64,000 nucleotides of DNA. Source: Dyadobacter jejuensis (GTDB lineage Bacteria; Bacteroidota; Bacteroidia; Cytophagales; Spirosomataceae). The stretch lies in the NCBI RefSeq assembly GCF_003149085.1, contig NZ_QGDT01000002.1, positions 372,001 through 436,000 on the forward strand, read 5' to 3'. The number at the start of each line of letters is the position of its first letter. The stretch's first letter is position 1. This document shows positions 52,240 through 61,006 of the stretch, piece by piece. The notes beneath the pieces are model-generated. The model had not been told where the DNA came from. It made no database searches and was given only the letters and a program-made list of their open reading frames with translations. The position numbers and the translations under genes are program-made.

Positions 52240-53694
52240 ATGAAAAAGATACTTCACTCCATAAACACATTCGCACTGGCCACTGGCCTTTTATGTGCGT
52301 CCGTTTCCTGTACCGACGATTTTAACGACCTTAATACCAACCCCAATAGCGCTTCTTCGGGCACCGCCGACTTGTTCCTTCCTCATGGTATCCAAAGTGC
52401 CGTAGACACCTACTGGGGAGGTACGCTAGGCCAGGATATTGGCAACCTTTATGCCCAGCATTGGGCCCGTATCCAATACACCGACATTGACCAATACACC
52501 GTATCGGCCGATGTGTACAACCTCGCCTGGCAAAACTTCTTTATTGAGGCACTTGCCGATTATCAACGGGTTTACACCATCAGTACCGAAACGGGCAACC
52601 CGAACTACCAGGCCGTATCCCTTATTATGAAAGCCTGGGTATTCTCCTTACTTACAGATATTTATGGAGACATCCCCTATGACCAGGCGCTGCAAGGGCT
52701 CGATGACACACTTCTACCTACTTATACGAGCCAAAAAGATGTGTATGCGGGCCTGATTGGAGACCTAAAAACGGCTAACGATTTGATCACCCTGACCGGC
52801 AACAGCATCTCAGGAGATATCCTCTTGAATGGAAACATGCTGAAATGGAAGAAATTCGCCAATTCATTGAGCTTGCGTATCCTCAACCGTATGCTTGATA
52901 AATCTGACGCTTCTCTGGATGTAAAAACAGAAATCGGTAGAATCTTGAGTAACCCCACGCAGTATCCCATCATTGCCAGTAATGCCGACAACATCCAGTT
53001 GAATTATTTGGATGCTACCAACAACAACAACCCCGTCAACCAGAACCGTAAAACACGTGACGACCATCGGGTGAGTGCCACCTTGGTAAACCGCTTACTA
53101 GAACTTGATGACGACCGCCTGACCGTTTATGCAAACCTTCCTGCCGACGGCGGACCATACAAAGGGGTTCCCAATGGACTAGCAGCCTCAGATGCCAACG
53201 CATTAGGCCTGTCAAAAACATCTACAGTAGGGAGCTACTTCGTGGCGGCAACCGCTCCAGGTGTGATTATCACCTATGCAGAAGTCCTATTCTTAAAGAG
53301 TGAAATGGCTTATAAGGGCATTACCTCGGCTGGCGACATGGAAGAAAATTATAAAGCAGGGATCACCGCCTCCTTCGCGCAATACAAACTAACCGTTGCA
53401 CCAGCTTATCTGGAAGCCAATGCCTTAAAGTCTGGAGAGCAAGGCTACTACCAGTTGATAGAGCAAAAATGGATATCGCTCTTTGGACAAGGTATAGAAG
53501 CATGGACCGAATTTCGTAGAACAGGAATTCCTACCCTTTCGCCTCCACTACTTAACACCAATGGCAACGTAATCCCTACTCGCCTTCCATACCCCACTTC
53601 TGAGGAATCGTTAAACTATGAAAATTTCTCGAGTGCACTCTCGAATCAAGGTGGACAGAACGACATGAAGCTAAAACTATGGTTCGCTAAATAA
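52240..53694 (+). CDS. SusD/RagB-like lipoprotein, pair 1
   Basis: 484 aa from the ATG at 52240, which begins a lipoprotein signal (KKILHSINTFALATGLLCASVSC, lipobox SVSC). An in-frame ATG at 52228 is an alternative. SusD fold: N-terminal DDFNDLNTNPN, TPR-like helices and a C-terminal segment EAWTEFRRTGIP. Lies over SusC of pair 1 and captures the ligand. Ends in a hairpin terminator. Confidence 0.92.
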   Translation: MKKILHSINTFALATGLLCASVSCTDDFNDLNTNPNSASSGTADLFLPHGIQSAVDTYWGGTLGQDIGNLYAQHWARIQYTDIDQYTVSADVYNLAWQNFFIEALADYQRVYTISTETGNPNYQAVSLIMKAWVFSLLTDIYGDIPYDQALQGLDDTLLPTYTSQKDVYAGLIGDLKTANDLITLTGNSISGDILLNGNMLKWKKFANSLSLRILNRMLDKSDASLDVKTEIGRILSNPTQYPIIASNADNIQLNYLDATNNNNPVNQNRKTRDDHRVSATLVNRLLELDDDRLTVYANLPADGGPYKGVPNGLAASDANALGLSKTSTVGSYFVAATAPGVIITYAEVLFLKSEMAYKGITSAGDMEENYKAGITASFAQYKLTVAPAYLEANALKSGEQGYYQLIEQKWISLFGQGIEAWTEFRRTGIPTLSPPLLNTNGNVIPTRLPYPTSEESLNYENFSSALSNQGGQNDMKLKLWFAK

Positions 53695-53715
53695 AAAATA
53701 ACCCTCCTTTACAAA

Positions 53716-53752
53716 CAAAAATCGTGGATCCTACTAGGGTTCACGATTTTTG
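53716..53752 (+). terminator. Terminator after SusD pair 1
   Basis: 11-bp stem caaaaatcgtg with its complement and a nested CCT/AGG stem. The 3' arm carries the T-rich run. Confidence 0.75.
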
Positions 53753-53761
53753 CTTTTACGA

Positions 53762-53926
53762 TCAGTTAAAGTCTTTCAACATCCTAACAAAATCGTCCTC
53801 ATAGTCTTTCAATGCCTTCAGCAACACCTGAAGCTCTTCATATTCTAAAGTACCTTTTTTAGCTTCAAAAATGGCATCAGCCCGCTCTGAAGCTTTTTCA
53901 TATTCTCCTTCTGTGCTGATTTTCAT
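53762..53926 (-). CDS. Small protein resembling the N-terminus of a HigA-type antitoxin
   Basis: 54 aa; short, acidic and helical. It begins MKISTEGEYEKASERADAIF and continues with a GTLEYEELQVLLKALKDYEDD segment. This pattern (EYE-x-A-x-x-R…GT-x-E-x-x-EL…YED) recalls the start of HigA-family antitoxins, but the DNA-binding helix-turn-helix is absent. It is encoded between the ends of the two convergent SusD genes on the minus strand, upstream of no partner. It could be a stand-alone conserved peptide or a remnant; the intact frame and start favour a real gene. Confidence 0.55.
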   Translation of the reverse strand: MKISTEGEYEKASERADAIFEAKKGTLEYEELQVLLKALKDYEDDFVRMLKDFN

Positions 53927-53963
53927 GGGTTCCAAATAATTTTTATTTGCAAAATAAAGTAAA

Positions 53964-53987
53964 AAAACCGGCCAAACGGCCGGTTTT
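53964..53987 (-). terminator. Terminator after SusD pair 2
   Basis: Perfect 10-bp stem AAAACCGGCC / GGCCGGTTTT with a 4-base loop. On the minus strand it is followed by seven T and lies 22 bases after the SusD stop. Confidence 0.82.
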
Positions 53988-54008
53988 CTATATTAAGTAA
54001 ACAGATTA

Positions 54009-55772
54009 TTAGTATCCTGTATTCTGCACTAGCGTAGGCTGACCATCTCTTTGACTGTTCAAAATCTCGTCCTGAGGCAGTGGGAAGTAGTTGTTCTTAG
54101 CAGTAAAAGTCTTGCCACCCATATAGCCACGTTTATTGAAGGTACGACCAGAAGGTTCTTTACCAGCCGCCGCTTCCTCTACAGCATATTTGTTTAGCAC
54201 TTTCTCAGCAATTCCCCAACGAACCAGGTCGAAGAAACGATGACCTTCCATAGCAAATTCCAATCGCTGCTCCATGCGAACAGCGTTGATGGCATACGCG
54301 GCACCATTGGCTACAAATGTGCCGGTAGGATATGGTTCTATTTGATAATTGACAGTAGGATCTTGTACGGAACCTGTTTTAGCACGGATCCGTAGCTGGT
54401 TGACATACCCTTCGGCCTTGGCAAGATTACCTAATTCTGCCTCACATTCGGCCAGCCAGAGTATAACATGTGACAACTTCAGAAGACGATAGTTATTGTT
54501 GGTGTTTCTTTTACTGGTAGAGTGCGTGGTACTGTTTTCTTCGGATACGTAATACATCCATTTTTTCCCTGTAAAAGGCCCTGCATAGGCTTGATCACGA
54601 ATCCAGATAGCACCGGGCATAGGACCCCAATCCAAGAAATTCACACCACGGCGACCTACAGTCCAATCCAAACGAGGATCTACTGGAATCGTTTTATCTA
54701 AAACAAAGGTAGCGGACGCTGCAATACCTTGATCATTTGGCAAGTCTACCTGGTTATAAGTATCCAAAGTACCATCAGCGGCGGCACCAATCATGGGAAC
54801 GCCATCTTTGGTTTTAAATGCATTCACTAGGTTATGAGATGGCTGGTAAAATCCACAACACCCCCGACCAGGAGCCGTTGCGGAATAGGGCCAATTCAAG
54901 TTATCACCCGCATTACCATTATTACCAGTCGTTCCATCATTGACAGAAAATTGTACTTCGAAAATCGATTCCGTGTTGTTATTTCCGGTTGTACGATAGT
55001 TGTCATGATAATTCGCTACCAATTTTTTACCAGAATTCTGAATCACCTCTTCCAATAAAGTCTTGGCGAGTTCCCACTTTTTCTGAAAGATCATCGCTTT
55101 GGCCAAGTATGACTTAGCTGCCCATCTGGTAGCACGACCCTTCTGAGCTTGAGTCGCCGGAAGATTCTCGGCAGCAAAGGCGAAATCGGCCTCAATATTG
55201 CTCCAAATATCCTCGCTGTTAGGAATCTTCGTAGAATTAGGGTTAGCCCGGTCATATATTTTTTCGTCAATAAACGGAACCTTGCCCCACATCTTCTTTG
55301 CTTCAAAATGGTAATGTCCCCTTAGAAAACGAGCTTCGGCTACTACCTGTATTTTCTCTGCATCCGTCATGTCTTTTACCTCTGGACTATTAACGATCTG
55401 AATGACCTCGTTACATCGTGCAACCCCATCATAGGAATGCCACCATTTTCCAAGAAAATAGGTATTATCAGCCAACCAGTTATACTGTTCTATAAAAGAC
55501 TGCTCCGGTTGGTCTCCAGCATCGGTACCTTTTACGGCATCGTCGCTACTAATACCTCCGAAAACATAATTAGAAATCGTGGACTGACGGCCAGTATTTC
55601 CGGCTCCTACACCATCCACCAACGAATAAGCCCCAATTAGAAGTGCATTCACCCCGTTTTTGGTACTAAGCTGCTCCAGAGAAGCCCGCCCTTGCGGCTT
55701 TAGGTCGAAGAAATCGTCCGAACACGAAAAGCTTAATCCGACCAAAATGATCAATACTGCAATTTTTTTCAT
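54009..55772 (-). CDS. SusD/RagB-like lipoprotein, pair 2
   Basis: 587 aa from the ATG at 55772; an ATG eight codons upstream gives a longer start without a better signal. Lipoprotein signal KKIAVLIILVGLSFSC with lipobox SFSC. SusD-type N-terminus SDDFFDLKPQGRASLEQL and C-terminal MEQRLEFAMEGHRFFDLVRWG. Lies 32 bases after the SusC of the pair. Larger than SusD of pair 1 and from a different subfamily. Confidence 0.92.
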   Translation of the reverse strand: MKKIAVLIILVGLSFSCSDDFFDLKPQGRASLEQLSTKNGVNALLIGAYSLVDGVGAGNTGRQSTISNYVFGGISSDDAVKGTDAGDQPEQSFIEQYNWLADNTYFLGKWWHSYDGVARCNEVIQIVNSPEVKDMTDAEKIQVVAEARFLRGHYHFEAKKMWGKVPFIDEKIYDRANPNSTKIPNSEDIWSNIEADFAFAAENLPATQAQKGRATRWAAKSYLAKAMIFQKKWELAKTLLEEVIQNSGKKLVANYHDNYRTTGNNNTESIFEVQFSVNDGTTGNNGNAGDNLNWPYSATAPGRGCCGFYQPSHNLVNAFKTKDGVPMIGAAADGTLDTYNQVDLPNDQGIAASATFVLDKTIPVDPRLDWTVGRRGVNFLDWGPMPGAIWIRDQAYAGPFTGKKWMYYVSEENSTTHSTSKRNTNNNYRLLKLSHVILWLAECEAELGNLAKAEGYVNQLRIRAKTGSVQDPTVNYQIEPYPTGTFVANGAAYAINAVRMEQRLEFAMEGHRFFDLVRWGIAEKVLNKYAVEEAAAGKEPSGRTFNKRGYMGGKTFTAKNNYFPLPQDEILNSQRDGQPTLVQNTGY

Positions 55773-55804
55773 AATATATATAGAATATAAGATCAATTTT
55801 TTGA

Positions 55805-58800
55805 TTAGAACCCGAAACGTACCCCTACTAGATATGATTTGGCTACCGGATAGGCACCTTCATCTACACCCATATGAGTATCTTGGTTGTTATTTCCTGA
55901 AGCACGCAGGTTGATGTCAGGATCCAAACCGGTATATTTGGTGAGTGTGAAAAGATTCTGCCCCTGAATATACACCTGTGCCGAATTGATTTTTATCTTG
56001 TTAAGGAGAGTATTAGGTACGGTATAAGTAAGCTGAATATTCTTCAATCTCAAATAAGAACCATCTTCCAAGAAATAGGATGATACCTGCTGGCTGGTCG
56101 CATCGCCTGAGTTAAGACGTGGCAATTTGGCATCGTCGCCCGGCTGCTTCCATGAATTATAAAGCATGTCTTTCGAACGGTTTCCTTGAAATACGTTGAA
56201 GTCTGTCCAGTAGCGCGTGTAGTTAAAAATCTGGTTACCATATACGCCCTGACCGAATAATGACAAGTCGAAACTCTTATAGGCCACGTTCAAATTAATA
56301 CCATAATTAAAATCGGGATGAGGATTCCCAATGATAGTACGGTCGGCGGCAGTAATTATTCCGTCGCCATTTATATCCCTGAACTTGAAGGTACCTTCAC
56401 GGGTATATGAGCCAAATTTAGGAGCGGCATCGGCCTCTGCCTGATCTTTTATAACGCCATCCACATAATAACCATAGTAACTCGCTATAGGTGAGCCTGC
56501 ACGGGTCGCCGACATGGCTGGAAGCCGTGTACTGAAACCAAAAATGGTAGCAGAAGGATTGTCATTCAGTTTGACTACGTTATTCTTATACTTACCAAAG
56601 TTCAGACCTACACTAAAGCTAAAGTCTCCTAATTTCTCACGGTAGTTCAACCCTATGTCGAAACCTTTGTTGTTGATTTCACCGATGTTGGTGTATGGCA
56701 CCGAACCACTACCTGCAGTACGAGGGATGGCAATTTGAGTCAACATGTCTGTGGTGGTTCTATCGTACAAGTCCAAAACAAATTCAATACGGTTGTTTAA
56801 CAAAGCTGCATCTAAACCAATATTGGTGGATGTATTGGTCTCCCATTTACCTAACGAATTACCGAATTGTACCAGATCGAATCCACCAACGATAGAAGAA
56901 CCTGTACCGTTGATATCATATCCGTTATTGGAAGGATCGGCAGCATAAAGTGTATAGGAATTGTATACGTTAGGAATCTGCTGGTTACCAGTTTTACCCC
57001 ATCCAGCCCGAACTTTCAGGTCGTCGAGAAACCCTGCTTTTTTAAAGAACTCTAACTCCGATAAACGTACACCGACAGAAAAGGCTGGGAAAACCCCATA
57101 ACGATTCGCTTCAGAGAAACGAGATGAGCCATCGCGACGTAAAGTAAAGTCGGCCAAAAGCAAATCTTTATAACCATAATTCACCTTACCAAACTGCGAG
57201 AATAAAGCACTTTCTACTGCACCCGCACCTGAATTACTGAGTCCTGAGGCCGATCCTGCATCCAAGTACCGATAGTCTAGATCGTCGAATGCGAATGCAC
57301 TTCTACTCGCTCTAAATCCAAATCCATATGTTTTTACCGATTCTGTACCTAGCAAAACATTGAAAGTATGTACGCCCAACTTTTTGGAGTAGTTTAAAGT
57401 ATTAAACCAAGTGAGCGACCGATCTAAATCGTTGATCACATTTAGACTGTTGGCATTTCTGGCCTCTGCTGCCTCAATATCACGGTGAAAATATTCAGAA
57501 CGATTGTACTGATTATATTCCAGTCCTAAACTTGTTTTGGCAGTAAGACCTTCCAATATTTCCACACTAGCAAACACATTACCAAAGATGTGTGAACCCT
57601 TGGTGATATTGTCTTTTTCACGGTAAAGACGAGCCAAAGGATTGGGCGCATTACCAAGGTTGCTACCACGGCTACCTGCAAATCCATTATAAGGCGAGGT
57701 ATTGGTACCACCTAGAGCCACAGGCCCGCCTGTAATATCAAAAACAGGGATAATAGGGTGAACCCGAATCGCAAACATAATAGGATTACTCTCATCATTA
57801 TTGGTAATTCCTTGGCGTTCATCGTAGGAGAAAGTCAGGTTTTCTCCAATTGTCACCCTACCTTTTGTAAATTCTGTATTGGCCCTAACAGAGTATCGCT
57901 TGTAGTTGGTATAACGAAGGATACCATTTTGCTTGAAATAATTGGCGGAAATTGCATACTTAGCCGATTGAGATCCGCCTGAAGCGCCAATTTGATAATT
58001 CGAAATAGACGCTGGGTCGAAAATCACGTCCTGCCAGTCGGTACCGGCTTTATTAGCCTTGGTAATGTTAAAAGCCGTTTTCCCTAAATTAGGATCCGCT
58101 ATGTCGTTGGTATAGGTAAAATTGGCAGGCAATTCCCCATATATATTAGGATAGATATAATCCGCCATCGTTTGATTCCCCTGCTCGTCAAATTTATACT
58201 GAGCAGATGGGGAAGTAATCCAAGGGCTTTTCCCAGCGCCAATGTCCGACTGAAACAAATAATCGCCCAATTCCTTGGCGTTCAATAGATCCAACATTTT
58301 ACCTGGACGCTGTGTACCCGTGTAAAAGTCGAAGGTGATGCTCGGTGCTCCCGACTTACCCTTTTTGGTCGTGATAATCACAACCCCGTTGGCAGCCCTC
58401 GCTCCATAGATAGACGCAGCCGATGCGTCCTTTAACACCTGCATCGATTCGATATCATTGGGATTGATTTGATTGAGCGTGCCCTGCGTAGGCACTCCAT
58501 CGATAACATACAAGGGGCTGTTATTATTAATGGAGCCAAACCCACGGATACGAACCATAGTTCCTCCGCCTGGCGAATTATCGTTTCCGACAGTTACCCC
58601 GGAAGCCCGTCCTTGCAGCATTTGTGTAACACTTGCCGAGGGTACTGCGGTAAGTTCCTTGGCGTCTATCACCGCTACCGCACCTGTTATGTCGGCCTTA
58701 CGCTGCACGGTATACCCAGTTACCACTACTTCTGTTAGGCTTTTGATATCTTCATTAAGCGTTACATCGATTAAAGTCCGATTGCCTATTGTGATTTCTT

Positions 58801-59062
58801 GTTTTAAAAAACCAATGGATGAAAATACTAATATGGCATTATCCGATTTTACTTCAAGGGAATAGTTTCCTTCAGCATCGGTTACACTACCAATGTTGCT
58901 CCCTTTCACTTGAACATTCACACCCGGTATTTCTGTCTTATCGGTATTTGAAGTTACCTTCCCACTTACTTTCCGATCTTGAGCAAGGCTTTCCTGAGCT
59001 CCTAAAGCTACCAAAAGGAGCAATCCGATCAGAAATGTCATAGCTTGTAGCTGTTTTTTCAT
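55805..59062 (-). CDS. SusC/RagA TonB-linked outer-membrane receptor, pair 2
   Basis: 1085 aa. Signal peptide (KKQLQAMTFLIGLLLLVALGAQESLAQ), CarboxypepD_reg-like domain, plug with SMQVLKDASAASIYGARAANGVVIITTKKG and barrel ending VGVRFGF. The KDASA plug motif differs from KGPSA of pair 1, another sign of distinct subfamilies. Forms the transporter with SusD of pair 2. The promoter lies near 59117-59135. No CAZyme adjoins. Confidence 0.94.
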   Translation of the reverse strand: MKKQLQAMTFLIGLLLLVALGAQESLAQDRKVSGKVTSNTDKTEIPGVNVQVKGSNIGSVTDAEGNYSLEVKSDNAILVFSSIGFLKQEITIGNRTLIDVTLNEDIKSLTEVVVTGYTVQRKADITGAVAVIDAKELTAVPSASVTQMLQGRASGVTVGNDNSPGGGTMVRIRGFGSINNNSPLYVIDGVPTQGTLNQINPNDIESMQVLKDASAASIYGARAANGVVIITTKKGKSGAPSITFDFYTGTQRPGKMLDLLNAKELGDYLFQSDIGAGKSPWITSPSAQYKFDEQGNQTMADYIYPNIYGELPANFTYTNDIADPNLGKTAFNITKANKAGTDWQDVIFDPASISNYQIGASGGSQSAKYAISANYFKQNGILRYTNYKRYSVRANTEFTKGRVTIGENLTFSYDERQGITNNDESNPIMFAIRVHPIIPVFDITGGPVALGGTNTSPYNGFAGSRGSNLGNAPNPLARLYREKDNITKGSHIFGNVFASVEILEGLTAKTSLGLEYNQYNRSEYFHRDIEAAEARNANSLNVINDLDRSLTWFNTLNYSKKLGVHTFNVLLGTESVKTYGFGFRASRSAFAFDDLDYRYLDAGSASGLSNSGAGAVESALFSQFGKVNYGYKDLLLADFTLRRDGSSRFSEANRYGVFPAFSVGVRLSELEFFKKAGFLDDLKVRAGWGKTGNQQIPNVYNSYTLYAADPSNNGYDINGTGSSIVGGFDLVQFGNSLGKWETNTSTNIGLDAALLNNRIEFVLDLYDRTTTDMLTQIAIPRTAGSGSVPYTNIGEINNKGFDIGLNYREKLGDFSFSVGLNFGKYKNNVVKLNDNPSATIFGFSTRLPAMSATRAGSPIASYYGYYVDGVIKDQAEADAAPKFGSYTREGTFKFRDINGDGIITAADRTIIGNPHPDFNYGINLNVAYKSFDLSLFGQGVYGNQIFNYTRYWTDFNVFQGNRSKDMLYNSWKQPGDDAKLPRLNSGDATSQQVSSYFLEDGSYLRLKNIQLTYTVPNTLLNKIKINSAQVYIQGQNLFTLTKYTGLDPDINLRASGNNNQDTHMGVDEGAYPVAKSYLVGVRFGF

Positions 59063-59116
59063 ACGCTTCTAAATTTTGCTGGTTAAATAAATGATTTGTT
59101 ATGGTAATTTGTAAAT

Positions 59117-59135
59117 CAAATGTACTCACAGTACA
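59117..59135 (-). promoter_or_regulatory. Promoter of SusC pair 2 with an overlapping palindrome
   Basis: On the minus strand a -7 box TACATTTG (59124-59117). It is joined to TGTACT-cac-AGTACA (59121-59135), a perfect 6-base inverted repeat, which could be an operator covering the -7 box. It lies 55 bases before the start codon. Confidence 0.5.
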
Positions 59136-59297
59136 GACAAATTATAGGAAAATTTCAAAATTATTTTTCATTTATTATAGATAAACACTTGTTTACTTAT
59201 AAAGCTTACCATTTATAACTAATCTCCCATACAAAACACTAATCGCGTCAACTACTCTCTTATATATATCTTAATCCATTTTGAACATAAAAAAAAA

Positions 59298-59323
59298 ACC
59301 CGTTCTAATAAGGAAGAACGGGT
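59298..59323 (-). terminator. Terminator of the thioredoxin-fold gene
   Basis: Stem ACCCGTTCT / AGAACGGGT; on the minus strand followed by a run of T. Lies 26 bases after the stop at 59349. Confidence 0.78.
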
Positions 59324-59348
59324 CATATAAGTCTAAACATCGGCTATA

Positions 59349-60824
59349 TCAAGGCGCTAAAGCCTTCTGAATGGCGGCATTCAAAGCGGCATTGTCCGGA
59401 AATTCTTGAGGAATCCAACGGTTCAATATTTTCCCCTGGCCATTGGCCACCAAAAACGGATACCGAATATCTATCGCCAAAGCGTCTTCCATTTTACCTA
59501 TCTGGTCGTCAGTCGCCCATAAATGGATGGCGGTAGGCCTATCCTTAACATACGTTTTCCAGGTGTCGGCACCCAAGCCGCGGATTACAGAAACATAAGC
59601 GAACTGTACCTTACCGCTAAATTGTTCTTCCATTTTTTTCAGATCGGGCTCATGCTGACCGATGCTATAGGCGAATACCAAGACCAGGGGTAGGCCTTTC
59701 CACCGATCGATCTCCACAATGGACCCGTCGGTCTTCTGTAAAGCCAATGCGGGCAAACTGGAACCCGGAACCAGTTTTTCTCGAGTAGCCACCTGATTTT
59801 TCAGATAGGGAATATAAGGGGAATGAGGTAAGGTGGATTCATAATCGGCCATCAAAGATTTCCCTGGCTCTATAGATGCCACGGCCGTATTGGCATAATT
59901 GAGCCAATAAGTTAACAGATACTCCTGTTGCTTAGGATAAGGGGCAAGTTTGGCCTTACTAAACAAATATAAATCGTGTATAGCCTCGGGACTTATTTCG
60001 AAACGAGTAGCCTTATCTACCGGATATTTTCGCAGGGTCGGAATGAGCACCCAGTTGCGAAGCTCATCTCTATAGGCCTTGCTGAGCAAAGCTTCGTCAG
60101 GTAATATTTCAAAATTCGCCAGACTATAATCATCCAATAACTTCTGTTGCTCGGCATCGAGGGTCTTCACTCTGTTCTTACGCATGATGCGTTCCTGAAT
60201 TAAACGACTCATCACCATAGGTTCGGCCAGGGTAACCCCACGCACATAACCTTCAAAGGCTTTACTTACCGTGGTATTGGCCTTAAAGTCCTTAAAAGCA
60301 CGCTCTCTAAGCATCTTTAAGCTATCACTCTGCACCACAACCATCTGGTTGTCCACTTGGGTGGGTTTAAAACCGAACACGGGCAAATATTGGTATTGGT
60401 TTTCTAGAAAATAAGTCTTCAAAAATTCTTGGTAGCTGGCACGGGTGCCCTCAAAGTAGATATCATGATTGGCCTCTACCCTGGCCATGAGTTCATCTCC
60501 CGGCTCAACGTATAGGATCCAAGTCTTATTAACGCCTTCTCCAGCATATTGCAGCCTGAAAATAGTAGGTGTGGTTAAGGCCACGTCAAGGCTATCTATC
60601 GTTCGCTTAGCCATAGGGACCGAGGCGACGGCAGCTAACTTGGAGTCGGCAAGGCCTACACCCAGATTGGGGTGAAAGCCTACATCTTCCTGCACCAGTG
60701 TGATAACACCAGTAAGACCCTGGGCGCCCGAAATGACGAGCTTACTCGTTGATTGGGCCAAAATAAAACGACTACCTAGGAGTACTAATAGTAGTGAGAG
60801 GCTGTATTTGTAAATGCGAGGCAT
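59349..60824 (-). CDS. Exported thioredoxin-fold protein lacking the CxxC active site
   Basis: 491 aa with a signal peptide (PRIYKYSLSLLLVLLGSRFILAQ). The N-terminal ~340 residues form a helical/beta domain typical of TlpA-like Bacteroidota proteins (…YVEPGDELMARVEAN…YFEGTRASYQEFL). The C-terminal ~140 residues are a thioredoxin fold (VPGSSLPALALQKTDGSIVEIDRWKGLPLVLVFAYSIGQHEPDLKKMEEQF). Where TlpA has WCxxC, this protein has AYSIGQHE, and the protein has no other Cys pair. It therefore cannot be a disulphide reductase; a binding or structural role is more likely. It lies next to the SusC/D pair but is transcribed separately. Confidence 0.8.
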   Translation of the reverse strand: MPRIYKYSLSLLLVLLGSRFILAQSTSKLVISGAQGLTGVITLVQEDVGFHPNLGVGLADSKLAAVASVPMAKRTIDSLDVALTTPTIFRLQYAGEGVNKTWILYVEPGDELMARVEANHDIYFEGTRASYQEFLKTYFLENQYQYLPVFGFKPTQVDNQMVVVQSDSLKMLRERAFKDFKANTTVSKAFEGYVRGVTLAEPMVMSRLIQERIMRKNRVKTLDAEQQKLLDDYSLANFEILPDEALLSKAYRDELRNWVLIPTLRKYPVDKATRFEISPEAIHDLYLFSKAKLAPYPKQQEYLLTYWLNYANTAVASIEPGKSLMADYESTLPHSPYIPYLKNQVATREKLVPGSSLPALALQKTDGSIVEIDRWKGLPLVLVFAYSIGQHEPDLKKMEEQFSGKVQFAYVSVIRGLGADTWKTYVKDRPTAIHLWATDDQIGKMEDALAIDIRYPFLVANGQGKILNRWIPQEFPDNAALNAAIQKALAP

Positions 60825-61006
60825 GTGGAATGGTTAGAATATAAGTATGTTGTCAACGTTATAGGTCATAAAAACAATACCAAATGCCGGCAAAAATATC
60901 AAATGTTTCATTTCACCCACCATTTCTGATCCGATTCATTATATTCGCCCATATAATGAATCAACAGCTCTAACCACGCCGACATCCCTAATTCTTCATC
61001 TTTCCC

